A stretch of 64,000 bases of DNA from Halictus rubicundus (GCF_050948215.1 NC_135152.1:6668310-6732309); one strand, 5' to 3'; positions 37,210 to 47,710 are shown, counted from the first letter of the stretch. The notes: a model not told the origin generated them from the sequence alone. Numbers and translations: made by a program.

Positions 37210-37638
37210 CAGGCAATTCTCTCGTTCTTTTATCGTCGGTTCCCTCTCGGTTTCCCGCTTCATCAGCGCGATAAGCCGGCACCGATTCAGCATTTTGTTC
37301 GTTACAACGTAAGAAAACACAGACGCCATTATACGATCCCGATGGAATGGCCGGTGCTCGAGACCGTCGCGTCGCTTCTCCGAACCGATATCTTAAATCG
37401 TGGCAAAGGCCTAGGTTGGTGGCGATTGGTCGGTTGCTATACAACGACCGTGGAAATTAAGGCTTGTGAGAACCCTGAGCAGCTTTCGTCGGGTTCGCGA
37501 TACGAGAATAGAAATTCGGGTAGGATGCCCGATACGTCTGTTGTAACCGTTGCGAAGTCGTTCGCGTCGATGGTGATGGTAATGGGAAGCTCGTACGATA
37601 TTATATCCTCCTTCGCACCTCCGCCGCGGCCGCAGTAA
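37060..37638 (+). CDS. Unrecognised open frame containing a GA tract
   Basis: This frame of 192 codons ends in TAA at 37636-37638. Its first third is read through the GA microsatellite as an Arg/Glu repeat. The remainder (from the methionine near 37340) has a mixed, protein-like composition with MEWPVLETVASLLRTDIL near its start and a proline-rich end (FAPPPRPQ). I recognise no family, signal peptide or membrane segment. Minus-strand frames are also open through the same bases, so low stop density may explain it. A real terminal exon cannot be excluded. Confidence 0.18.
37170..37206. repeat. (GA)n tract
   Basis: GA dinucleotides are uninterrupted for about 36 bases. Confidence 0.93.
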
Positions 37639-37806
37639 TTCCTTGCATAATTGCCGATCGATAAAAGATACCGGGATTTTTCTCCACGTGCCCCGCACGA
37701 GGTCGTTTTATTATCGCCGCGCTACACTGTCATTGTCGCACGCTGTCGTGCTGTTCAGGCGTATGCTATCTCTATCCTATCATGCTACACAATGTATGTA
37801 TATTAA

Positions 37807-38112
37807 CTCTTTGCGGCACAGGATTTCAGATAAAAAATAGACCCATGTTGCACAGGAATCTTATCGGGTTTTAAATGAAACAAAATTGGCATATTTTTAT
37901 TAATAAAGGTATAACATCATGTAAAAACATAACAAAATAGTAATAGTTAATTAAATTTGTTGTTATTGGGCTTTACGTAAATAAGACGAAATATAAACCT
38001 ATGCACATGCAGCTATTGCAAGATTTCGTGGTGGGACTAGAGAAATGTTCCACCATGCCGTAAAATACATCAGAAAGGTGGGACACTTTTAATCCCACCG
38101 TGTCCGAAAGAG
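37807..38112. mobile_element. TTAA-flanked MITE (family D), 306 bp
   Basis: TTAA lies at 37803-37806 and 38113-38116. The ends are CTCTTTGCGGCACAGGATTT and, on the other strand, CTCTTTCGGACACGGTGGGA, imperfect inverted repeats of about 20 bases. A second hairpin (GGTGGGAC...GTCCCACC-like) lies near the right end, around 38078-38100. The interior is AT-rich and has no frame. It is attributed to piggyBac-type mobilisation from the TTAA duplication. Confidence 0.78.
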
Positions 38113-38159
38113 TTAATTAGTTGCTACGAGAGATCGTGTTATAATTGTTAGTATTCTTC

Positions 38160-38830
38160 ACCAAAGTATTTCTATTATACCGTCATCATACGCTATCATA
38201 ATCTAGCATACTTCTATTATACATATTCTATTCACTTCTATCATATTCTACTTCTATCATATTCACTTCTATCATACTTGTTTCATCATATTTTATCATA
38301 CTTCTATCATACTATATCATATTCTATCATACTTCTATCATACTATATCATATTCTATCATACTTCTATCATACTATATCATATTCTATCATACTTCTAT
38401 CATACTATATCATATTCTATCATACTTCTATCATACTATATCATATTCTATCATACTTCTATCATACTATATCATATTCTATCATACTTCTATTATTCAT
38501 ACAACGATTACATCGCGCATCCCTCTCACGTACTTCTTTCATATACCATCACACTTCCATACATTAAACATAATGCTATCATATACTGTCACACTTCTAT
38601 CATATTCTATCATACTTCTATTATTCATACAACGATTACATCGCGCTTCCATCTCACGTACTTCTTTCATATACCATCACACTTCCATACATTAAACATA
38701 ATACTATCATATACTGTCACACTTCTATCAGACGTAATGCTATAAAATCCCATCCTACTTAAATCATATGTGTAGCTACCATATCCCATCGTACTTCTGT
38801 TCTACTGGTACCATATTCTATCATACTTTC
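38160..38830. repeat. TATCATACT minisatellite: 31-bp array plus 128-bp duplication
   Basis: The string ACTATATCAT recurs at 38311, 38342, 38373, 38404, 38435 and 38466, exactly 31 bases apart. Downstream, a block containing ACAACGATTACATCGCG occurs at 38501 and again at 38629, a 128-base tandem duplication with only a few differences. Looser TATCATACTTC units extend on both sides. A 155-codon frame (38278-38745) is open across it, read as Ser/Ile/Tyr/His repeats; because 31 is not a multiple of three, all three phases of the unit are translated, so the frame is open by lack of stops and not by coding constraint. Confidence 0.93.
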
Positions 38831-39910
38831 AACATATGGCTATCATATCGGTATGATATGCCATCTCACTCGCCTGCGATATGAGTTTAGAGTACAGCAG
38901 CTTGTCCCGCCAGCATGATGAAAGTATAACAGTGACAATATTATAGGAATATCATATTTCCATCATACCGATATGATTTGTTGTCACACTCCCGTCAAAC
39001 TCGTACCACAAGCTGCTAGATTTTCACTGGATTAATACGATGTACCGTAAAAGTGTCAATACATTCGAATGAATCGCTATCATACTTCCATCATACGACG
39101 ATCTAATTCTCGCACGTTTCTCCATGCGGCAGTGAAACTCGCGCAGACCATCGTCGACAACAGGAGGGAGCAGCGATCGCGACGAGTGGCACTCGCATCG
39201 TGTATTCTAGCGAGCTGTCGCAAGCTATCATACTCCGTGGCGTTATTACCACGTTATTATCCATGTATTATCACACGTCTCGCTGCATCATGATTCAGCG
39301 TGGTACGCGCGCCTAGGCGTACCGAAGATCTCTCTCTCTCCCTCTCTCTCTCTTCCTCTCTCTCTCGACCAAATATTCCCCGGTGCACGTAGACCGCCGA
39401 CTGTATGATAATAGTTCCCGAACGTTCGCCGGAAAAACGCACACGCCATCCCACCGCTAGCAAACTCTTGGTACCCAACTCGCGCGGCTCGATTCGCTGT
39501 CTCGCTTGTCGCGCGGCACGGTTGCAGTAGTACAAGTTCGATGCATCGGAATAAATGCATCGCGTCCCGCGCGGCGCGCCGTCGAATAATTCATGCGGGA
39601 GCAACGGGACCATGATCCGCCGCGAATTGCGAGACGCACTACGCCGTATGGAACGCATTAGCACAACGAAGCTCATGGGAGCACGATCCGCTTTCGCCCG
39701 CGTCTTTGATCCGAGCGAAACTGCCTCCTCGAGGCTTCCGGATGGACTAACCATCGGCAAAAATCGAATTAATCCTCGGTGCACTCCTCAGATGTTGCAC
39801 AAAGGATCATACTGAAGGTCTAGACCTTACGCTTGGTACCAATCATTCGTGTGCCATTTTCAATGCCAGGTTGTTAAGAAATACACACGGCATTTTGAAA
39901 TTGGCCATTG
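38831..39910. other. Non-coding stretch with a (CT)n tract
   Basis: TATCATA-like words continue sparsely to about 39110. An imperfect CT tract occupies 39329-39366. The GC-rich part (39300-39780) has overlapping frames, none recognised. Confidence 0.45.
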
Positions 39911-39912
39911 TA

Positions 39913-40409
39913 CAGGGTGGTCCACGCGACTTGCACACCTATCTTTTACGAAGAAAAAAAAAATCATTTAATTTTCTTTTTATTTTTCTAACCTGATATT
40001 ACGCGAAGAAAATTTTCAGAAAATAAAGTAGTTTAGTAGTTTAATCTTCTTATAAAGAAAAGAGAATCATTTAATTTTATTTTTATTTTTCTAACCTGAT
40101 ATTACGCGAAGAAAATTTTCAGGAAATAAAGTGAAATTACTCGTTAATTATTAGGTTTGGGGCTAATAAAGGTCAATAGTTTTTTACTCAGAGTTCGACA
40201 TTCTTCCATATTTTGGTATAAAAAATATAGTATTTCATTTAAAAAAACAAAGTCGACCTTCAAATCTCCGAAACACTTCCACCTGTAAAAAAGATAAATA
40301 CACTAAATTGTGCACCCCTTCGGACCATGCAACTTCTGTATACAAAACTTTTCCGTGCAACGCATCCTTTGGAAGTTATACAGGTGTGCGAGTTGCGTGG
40401 ACCACCCTG
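39913..40409. mobile_element. TA-flanked element I (497 bp) with internal duplication
   Basis: TA lies at 39911-39912 and 40410-40411. The left end CAGGGTGGTCCACGCGACTT and the right end (other strand) CAGGGTGGTCCACGCAACTC form inverted repeats of about 30 bases with few mismatches. Inside, a segment of about 70 bases containing TTTCTAACCTGATATTACGC occurs twice, near 39980 and 40088. There is no transposase frame. The right half is related to the fragment at 42840-43037. CAGGGTG ends with a TA duplication fit a Tc1/mariner-type non-autonomous element. Confidence 0.88.
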
Positions 40410-40411
40410 TA

Positions 40412-42838
40412 TATTGGTCATATTATGTATATTGGACACTAATAAAATCACCCAGTCTCTAATGGTTACTATTGCACCGACTCAAAACTTATTCCGTATC
40501 GTTTACTTGCGCCTCGCGCGAGCCCGCGAGAGTCCGAAAAGCAAACAAGTATATTTTCTCCGGTTAAAACGATCGTCCTCGTAAGACGGCGAAGTGGATT
40601 ACATAAATTCGTGACTCTTGCATCGCGATCCCGGGCCAAGTTTAATCGGTTTAATCCCCAACCGGAGAGGCAGAATAAAAGGCGCGGGTCACGAGATCAC
40701 CGGGACTGGGAACGGCGCACCACGTTCGCGGACCGTGTTGCCGTTTTCTCGGGGAGATTTTTTCCCGGGCAATTTCGAGGAGGGGGCCCCGTTGTTGCTC
40801 GATTCTCGTACGTTTCTTCGGGCGTTTCGTTGGCGGCGGCGTTATTGCCGCGATATTTCTCCGGGCTGATGCAAAGGAACAGCCTCGTTCCGGCTCGATT
40901 ACGGGCAAACGGGGAATTTGTCGTTTGGCGGGGAGGGGAACTTGCTGTGGGCAGAAAGGAGAAAACGGCACGAGTAAGTAGGCGGAAGGAAAGAGAAAGA
41001 CAATGGGAACTCCGGGTCTCTGGAAGAAGCGGGCAAGAAAGGGTGAAGAGATTATAAGAGAAGGAAGCACGGGACCGGAAGGAGATAAAGATTAAAATAA
41101 TGGAAGACCGAGGAAAAACAAAGGAAGTTACCGCGCGGCTCACGGTGCGGTTACACCGCGATTTTCGATCGCGTGCTCCGCGTACTGGTCGATTCGCATT
41201 TGTTTCGGTGCGTTTCTAATGCGATAACGCATTCGCTCAATATTTGCTGACATAGAATTAGGAGAATTTAGTAGTGTATTAGGTATAAATGACACGGTCA
41301 CGTCATTGCTCGAGAATGCCAAAACGAATTGGCCAACCTCTGTACTAGACTAGTGCGTCTGTATGAAATGAGCAAAAAAACTGTTTAAAAAAACCGTATA
41401 TATTATATTTCTTTATGTCTCTTTTCCTTGCTGATGACAAATTTACGGCAGTTATTTTTTTTTATTTATTTTACATAATGTAATAGATTAAATGTATTTT
41501 ATTTTATTTTATTATATTGTATTTATGGCGAGCGGTATGGCGAGCGTTATAGTTGATTTGTTATATTTTATTTTATTTTGATATATTGTTATTATTTTAT
41601 ATTTTTAGGTCCGTTTTTTTTAGGTTATTATGCGTATGATATTGAAAAGCGACAAGTAGCTCTCTCTCTCTCTCTCTATCGGTGTAACTAGGGGTATGCG
41701 ATGTTGCGAGTGGAAGGAGATGAGATGTAATAGGATTGTAACCCTGAGGGGAACAATAAATGAATATATATTATATTTCTTTATGTCACAGTAAATCAAT
41801 TTTAAAAAGACTGTATACTTACTGCCACGGACATGCGTTAGTCTCTGTGAATGTCGTAAAAGTGGATAATTCAACCTTGAAAATAAGCACCGATAGAAAA
41901 TTAAAGCGATCTTCCAACTTTGAGGAGACGTAACTGTCCGAATGTAATTCGTCGGGATTTAATAGGGTAGACGCAGCAGTTCTCAGCATTCTTGCAACCG
42001 AGTTACAGAAAATTTCCAGCGCAAGAATTCGCCGGGTTTCGAAGAGGGGGGGAATTAAAGAGCGAATCAATTTCTCCGTTTAATTAATCCGGAATCCCGT
42101 CAGGACCGACGGGAAGCTCGCAGCGTGGGATACGCTGGCGGGTGAGGAGTAGCCAGACGAATAAACACATGCTGTACGAGCCGTCGATTCCTTTCGGGAC
42201 GAAACAATACGATCCCCCTTATCGCCGGCGGCGACTCCTCGAGTATCGGTAGCTACTGGCGCGGAAAGGGGTAAGGGAATTGAACAGAACGAAACGAAAA
42301 GCCGCAAGTGGTGCGCGACGGTGGAAAAAAAAGCTCGCCCGTTCGCGATCTTGGGCTCGTCGAAGCCCGGAATCGGGTGCCATTCGGGTTTCCTTTCGTC
42401 TCGCAGAAATTTATGCGAGGCCAACCGCGCGTGAACGTTCGACGGTCGCGACTCAATCAGAAACGCCGCACGGTGATCGATAAGGACGAAAACTCGGACA
42501 AAAATAAAATTATTTTAGAAATTAAAAATTGTACAATACGCATGTCTGTAGCGTTCTCTCGTTATCTGATAGTAACTGTAATATTATTTACAAATCATGG
42601 AACATGCGTACTCTATTTCTTTGAAGTTCTAATACTGCGTTCGAATACTTTCGCGAACCTCAATTCTGCTGCAAGAACCGGGTAAGCACAGATTTTGAGA
42701 GTTCTTTAATTCTTCTAACAATGGGCAATATCCCATTACGGAAGCATTCACAGTGAATTTATATTTTTCATCCTTCCTTACGTATATGACCTTGAATAAC
42801 CTTGAACGACTATATCGTTGGAATTGTTGGAGAGCTAC
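40412..42838. other. Non-coding stretch
   Basis: GC-rich at 40500-41170 and 41990-42480. A short (CT)n tract lies at 41660-41678. TTTTA-rich sequence fills 41450-41600. A 23-base direct repeat is listed separately. Overlapping frames up to 148 codons occur on both strands, and none is recognised. Confidence 0.45.
41397..41787. repeat. 23-bp perfect direct repeat flanking ~345 bp
   Basis: TATATATTATATTTCTTTAT followed by GTC occurs at 41397-41419 and 41765-41787. An AATAAA lies just before the second copy (near 41755). This could be a segmental duplication or the remains of a retroelement end; TG...CA ends or a target duplication are not evident. Confidence 0.5.
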
Positions 42839-42839
42839 A

Positions 42840-43037
42840 ATCGTAGGGGTTCAAAAATATATGGTTTCATTTTAAAAAACTCAATTGACCTTCAAATCTC
42901 CTAAGCACCTCCGCCTGAATAAAAAGTTATGCAAACCAGGTCCTTCGAAACCAAACAACTTTTGCCTCAAACGTTTCTTCTTACTTCAAAAAATGTGTAG
43001 AGGTTATTTAGGTGGTTTTCTTAGGCGACTCACCCTG
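42840..43037. mobile_element. Right-end fragment related to element I
   Basis: The segment from about 42855 aligns with the right half of element I (AATTGACCTTCAAATCTCCT compared with AGTCGACCTTCAAATCTCCG near 40250). It ends GGCGACTCACCCTG before TA at 43038-43039. A matching left end (CAGGGTGAGTCGCC) is not found upstream, so the left side is lost. Confidence 0.6.
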
Positions 43038-43039
43038 TA

Positions 43040-44064
43040 TAAAAGTATGCGGAGCATCGACAAGTACAATTTTAGTGAAAAATTGCTCGGATTTTGGAGG
43101 TCTTCATTCTCTTGACTTAAAATTTTCTTTACGTCTCATTGCTTCTCGCTGCTGTACACAATGGGGACTTATTTCTCGTTGCAGTTTCGTAGAAGGAAAA
43201 GAAAAGTGTCGATTGTGTTGCTGCGTGTTTGAACGGAACTGTCGATAACGGGGCAGGAGAGTTTTATGGGAACCCAGCGGTGACATGCGGGAGAAGTATG
43301 GCTCGCGGAAGATAGCGGACCAAAACGATTAACAAATACAATCGTTACCGGCGTGTCCCCGACCGAGCACAGGCTGTTTAACGGTGATTTACCGTGCGGA
43401 AGACGGCGCGTAAATCCAGGCATTAGCATAGAACAGCGAAGCCCGTTGCCCCGGCCCGTTTTTCCCCGTTATTAGAATTTCGGATTCGCATCGTTCGCGA
43501 CCGACTTTCCTCCTCGTAGCTTCTTCTGCCGTGTACTCGTTCTACACGGATATTCCATTAGTAGACGCGTGTCACAAGACAGCTCCCACGATTACGCTCG
43601 GAACGAGCATGCTGTTTTCTTCGGAGCTTCTTCCCTTTGGCTCGGACGTTCCGAGTTAATTATAGGTTAGTTAACGATAAATCTACCACCACCGGTCAAA
43701 ATCACCGGTTACAGATTTTTTATTTTACGATTACTGAAATTATAAAGATGTTCACGTGGGAAATGATTGAGTAGATATATTTAGTAGATCATGTATTGTA
43801 ATACGAACCGCACAAAATCCAAATAAATCGTCATTTTTGTAAGACGACATGTGCCAGTTACTTTTAAGGCGCGGTAGCGTAAGGGAGCCAATTAATGTGC
43901 CTATATTGATTATATATCTTTTTAAACCGTAATGAATATTAAAAAAGAGACATAAAATTTTTTCATTAAAATTAGTTAATATACATGTTATATATCTCTT
44001 TTTTAATGTTCATTATGCCTTAAAAATAATGTAGGCACAGTAATTGGTACCCCCACAGCAACGG
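43040..44064. other. Non-coding stretch
   Basis: Mixed composition, including an imperfect inverted pair around 43915-44035 (TATATATCTTTTTAAACCGT and AGATATATAACATG types). Minus-strand frames at 43104-43429 are unrecognised. Confidence 0.35.
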
Positions 44065-44239
44065 TGAACCCTTAGCACTCGAATGGCGACTGTAAGGCGT
44101 CACTAAAAATTGCTGTATCATTACTCAAAATAGTTTTTACATTATTAAATTTGTTTGTATTTAAATAAATCACAGAACATTTCAGTATTGGACGAGTAAA
44201 TTGCACCATTTTCGTATGTACAACATGAAAAAAAATATA

Positions 44240-45169
44240 CAGGGTGGCCCACATAACTCTGAACAGCTCAATATCTCGAAAACTATGCCATCGATTTTAA
44301 AGTTCTTAGTCTTAAATTGCATGGAACTGAAGGGCCTTTCTGACTACATAAACGTGAAGTGGCCTCCCTTCCCCTTTAACGGGGGAGGGGAGGTACCTTT
44401 GTAATTTTAAATGGAACCCCCTATAAAATGTTACATATTTAGATCCTACCGGAAAAAACAAGTCAATTTTGTCTGAAACATTTTTTTGTCAGATACTTCC
44501 ATGATGAGATATAACAGTTTGAAGTTTCGAGTTGTGGGTACTTGAAGCGCTCGGAAATAGCGTTATGGAATTATACGCGCTTGAGTCCTTCGCTTATTCG
44601 TGAAGAAATAAAATGTACTTTAAATTAAATGTTCAAAATGTCCACCACAGGCTTGTAAACATTCTTTTACTCGAAACATCAAAGTTGTTCTAACATTTTC
44701 CAACATTTCGGGAGTCACTGAAGCGCAAGCGTCACGTATTCTTTGTTTCATATCCTCTTTTGTCGTCGGTGGTTCAAACATAACTTTGTCCTTTACATAT
44801 TCCCATAAGAAAAAATCTAATGGTGTTAGATCGGGGGATCGAGGAGGCCATTGACGAGGTCCCCCACGACCTATCCATTTGTTCCCAAATTTTTCGTTCA
44901 AAAATTGCCTGGTGATGATTGCAAAATGTGGAGGAGCGCCGTCTTGTTGGAACCACATTTCTCAATCTAAATATGTAACATTTTATAGGGGGTTCCATTT
45001 AAAATTACAAAGGTACCTCCCCTCCCCCGTTAAAGGGGAAGGGAGGCCACTTCACGTTTATGTAGTCAGAAAGGCCCTTCGGTTCCATGCAATTTAAGAC
45101 TAAGAACTTTAAAATCGATGGCATAGTTTTCGAGATATTGAGCTGTTCAGAGTTATGTGGGCCACCCTG
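44240..45169 (-). mobile_element. Tc1/mariner (DD41D-type) deletion derivative with 205-bp inverted repeats
   Basis: TA duplications lie at 44238-44239 and 45170-45171. The left arm 44240-44444 and right arm 44965-45169, both 205 bases, are near-perfect reverse complements, starting CAGGGTGGCCCACATAACTC. Between them is a C-terminal transposase fragment on the minus strand. Comparison with the uninterrupted family B copy at 13830 gives an empty site and confirms the insertion. The element is non-autonomous. Confidence 0.95.
44620..44958 (-). pseudogene. Transposase C-terminal fragment (Tc1/mariner, DD41D spacing)
   Basis: The 112-residue frame starts seven bases inside the right arm and ends at a natural stop. 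It contains WFQQDGAPPHF, the second catalytic aspartate region, and WPPRSPDLTPLDFFLWEY, the third. The aspartates are separated by 41 residues, unlike the 34 of the two mariner copies, which places it in the DD41D group. The DNA-binding domains and the first catalytic aspartate are missing: the deletion joins the terminal repeat almost directly to the catalytic region. It cannot transpose DNA by itself. The remaining frame has no stop or frameshift, which suggests the deletion is relatively recent. Confidence 0.93.
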
Positions 45170-45245
45170 TATATAGAAGGGATATATTCTAGGTCGGAAG
45201 AAATGTTTCGTTTTGGAGTTGAAGTAGCTTCGAATGCAAAGGGTT

Positions 45246-46183
45246 GAACCCGAAAACGGAATTTTTTCAGTAGCTTGGAATCTTGAGAACTGCTGCGAAC
45301 CTTTTAATACAAACGGAGGGTAAGTAAAAAGTCTGTTATTTTTATGGGGCCACCAATAACCGTAGATCAGCGAACAGATGTTGCGACACTCGGCCGAGTA
45401 ATTCCCGGATAAATAATTTCCTTGCGAACTTGCTCGATCGACCTTTCCCGTCAGGCAAAGGCAGCGCAAAGCTGGAAAAATCTATTGCTCGACAGCAAAG
45501 AAAGAAAATCAATAGAGCGTGTGTTTGGGTGCAGTCGTGTGTGTCCCGGGACATTTTCCGAAACTAAGTGACACATTGCCACTAAACGTGTTTTATGCCC
45601 GTAAGTGATCCCCGTCGATTCGATCGGGATTTAAAGCGGGCCCGTAGCAACAAATTCAACGAACGCCGAGCGCGCGCGCGCGCGCACAGGCGGGCGCGCA
45701 ACGCAGCATCGAAGCGTTCCAGCGTTTATTAGGATCGTTACCGGGACACGACCATAAATACGATGGTCTGGTGGCCTCGTTCTCTATCATCCCCCGAAAA
45801 GACGCCGGGCAAGTATCGATTTTTAATTATACCAATCCTATTACGGCGTAATCGTACCGAAAGGCAAACTCTTGCTCTCCCTGCGGAACGCCCGTGGTAC
45901 ACGCGGCGAACGTAATCCGATTAACCGGTCAAACTCGGCCGGCAGTATTTTCGTGCAACGAGAATAAAAAAAAAGGAGAGGGTACGATACGTCGGAGATC
46001 ACTTCGTTACGTAACGAGAACACAAGATCTAATCAACGAAGGAAATCCGTTTTCCGCGAGGACGCGACGAACGCTTCACCATTTTTTTTTTTTTTTTTTT
46101 TTCGAGAACTCGGACTCGTAGTGCAACAGTGACATCGAAAAGATGCTACGAATACCAAGGGTCATTCATAAGGATCAATTGTA
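45246..46183. other. Non-coding stretch with alternating GC run and T tract
   Basis: An alternating purine-pyrimidine run (GCGCGCGCGCGCGCGC) lies near 45670-45686, a Z-DNA-prone sequence. A run of about 21 T lies at 46082-46102. No gene or retroposon could be tied to the T run. Confidence 0.5.
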
Positions 46184-46186
46184 ATA

Positions 46187-46362
46187 CAATGAATTCTCGA
46201 TATATGTCAACATGGGTCTTGTCTGCGACATATATCGTCTAGGAGACATAGTCCGAGCCGTGTTATATTTACACTCCTCGGCGGTTTACACTTAGTGGTA
46301 GTGGGGATAATTCCGCGACGTTTATCATCCAGGCCTTGGCGACATGTATCGAGAATTCACTG
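46187..46362. mobile_element. TA-flanked MITE family E, copy 3
   Basis: The 176-bp element lies between TA at 46185-46186 and TA at 46363-46364. The ends are CAATGAATTCTCGATATATG and, on the other strand, CAGTGAATTCTCGATACATG. The interior is the reverse complement of copy 1 (14718-14904) over the CCAAGGCCTGG and GTTATCCCCACTACC parts. Confidence 0.9.
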
Positions 46363-46368
46363 TACATA

Positions 46369-46537
46369 GATTGCGGGTCTTCGTGCAAAAATATTTTCTT
46401 TAATTTACAGGACACATGAACCATATAACTGTTAACAATGTGTTGATACTCTCAAATTCTCTTACTCTTTTGTTTCAACAGGAGCATGATGAAAATACAT
46501 GATGCACGCATGATGAATATAAATGCATAAAATCGGT
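46369..46537. mobile_element. MITE A copy directly next to a family E element
   Basis: TA at 46367-46368 precedes GATTGCGGGTCTTCGTGCAA. The right end has AAATGCATAAAATCGG near 46521-46536, with the terminal CGCAGTC decayed. Only two bases separate its TA from the TA that ends the family E element. Confidence 0.65.
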
Positions 46538-46708
46538 AATAAATAAAAAATTTCTATTTGTATTCAGTCATATGAAATGTTCAGATTTTAATCCTTCAGT
46601 TACTCAAGTATACACTTTCCATTTGTATTAGAAATGTACGTTCCCTTGGTAAATAACAAATTTGCAGTAGATTTCCTCGTTCTCAGAAAATCACAAATTG
46701 TCCCCTCG

Positions 46709-46790
46709 CGGGATATGCCGCCCAGTGGAGGGGATAGGCGAGCTGACTAAGATCGTGTAGCTCCGCACGGCTTACATCAAGACTTTACCG
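46709..46790. mobile_element. Family F element fragment, copy 1
   Basis: This segment is the reverse complement of 60391-60468 with few differences; the shared string is GAGCTACACGATCTTAGTCAG on the other strand. Its outer end ACTTTACCG is followed by TA (46791-46792). The second terminus was not found. Confidence 0.6.
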
Positions 46791-46792
46791 TA

Positions 46793-47105
46793 CTTCTGAG
46801 GGATACAAATATAGCGAAGCTAAAACTATAAAGTCTGAGGGCTACAATGTTACTGAACGTCACAGAAAATTATTGGTATTGGCATTAAGAAAGCATAAAC
46901 GGAACACAGACGTCGGACACGGTTTCAAAGAACATTTTGACGAATAAAAAGAACCAGCACAAACATTAATTCAGTTGCTACACATTTAAGGTTCATTTTA
47001 ATGGCCTCCTTAAGGATTAAATGTGAGAAAGAGATTCTTACCGGCTTCCTTTTCCAAAGAACATTCTGGCATGCTTAACAAACTCTACTTTTCGCTGCAA
47101 CAGAA
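46793..47105. other. Non-coding AT-rich stretch
   Basis: No frame, repeat or motif is recognised. Confidence 0.4.
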
Positions 47106-47109
47106 ACAT

Positions 47110-47710
47110 TTATTCCTTTGTACAGGTAAACTTGCAGAATGAGACTCGCAAAGACGGTAGCATGTAATCTTTTGCATCGGGAAGCATTTTGCTGCATTTT
47201 CCTTGCAGTTTTAACCCGCCCCACGGCTCCAAGAATATTTCTGCAACATCCAGTTCCGCGTGCAGCGTCGTGCCGTTTTCTCCGGTTCTGCGTGCTGAGA
47301 ATAGGCCCGTATCGGGGACGATCAAAGCCGCACTAAATATTCCGAAAATCGGGCGTCGACAAAGGCGCGGCAACGGCATGATCGGTCAACCATGAATTTA
47401 AAGATTCCCCGAACGCCTCTTTCCTCGCAATATAGCCCCGTATCTCTTCCGGCAAGTCCACAGGTGTGCGCCGGCGAAGATTACACGGCGGAGCGTCGGG
47501 AATAGTGTTTTTCGTCGGTGCAGCCGGTAGCATAGTCGCAGCCGGAAAGAGATTCGCGTACGGTCTCTCGAAGCCGTCTGCGTTTCTGTTTCCAGACTGA
47601 TAGGGTGTGGGCTCTCGAAAGGAGGGCTCGATATGTTTCGGGCGTTCGAAAGAGGCTAGTCTAAGAGCTGGGAACGAGCCGGGGACTATCGGCGAAGGAG
47701 TCAAAGGCTA
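47110..47710 (-). CDS. Two overlapping protein-like frames, product not recognised
   Basis: Two minus-strand frames abut. The upstream one (about 47710-47333, 123 codons from a TTG, no ATG near its start) contains RRRTPVDLPEEIRGYIARKE and ends at a TAG. The downstream one (47379-47110, 89 codons) begins with ATG, contains HAELDVAEIFLEPWGGLKLQ and ends in TAA. They overlap by 47 bases. Both have codons ending mostly in G/C and a balanced residue mix, unlike the Arg/Ser/Leu-rich chance frames nearby. They could be exons, or one decayed gene with a frameshift in the overlap. No family is recognised, and chance remains possible. Confidence 0.22.

Larger units (their letters stand above)
44069..45243. 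mobile_element. piggyBac-type MITE (family B), copy 3, split by an insertion
   Basis: Left part 44069-44237 and right part 45172-45243 together match the uninterrupted copy at 13830-14071. The flanks are TGAA and TTGA, decayed forms of TTAA. The 930-bp element 44240-45169 interrupts it, with a TA on each side. Confidence 0.9.

Noticed and set aside
38278..38745. 155-codon frame in the TATCATACT array
   Set aside because: The 31-base unit is read in all three phases, so openness reflects the absence of stops and not coding.
41397..41787. 23-base direct repeats as a solo LTR
   Set aside because: No TG...CA ends, primer-binding site or target duplication could be identified.
45668..45688. GC-alternating run as a functional site
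   Set aside because: It is a simple dinucleotide repeat; Z-DNA potential is possible but nothing else supports a role.
46082..46102. T run as the tail of an inserted retroposon
   Set aside because: No target duplication, promoter boxes or related copy was found beside it.
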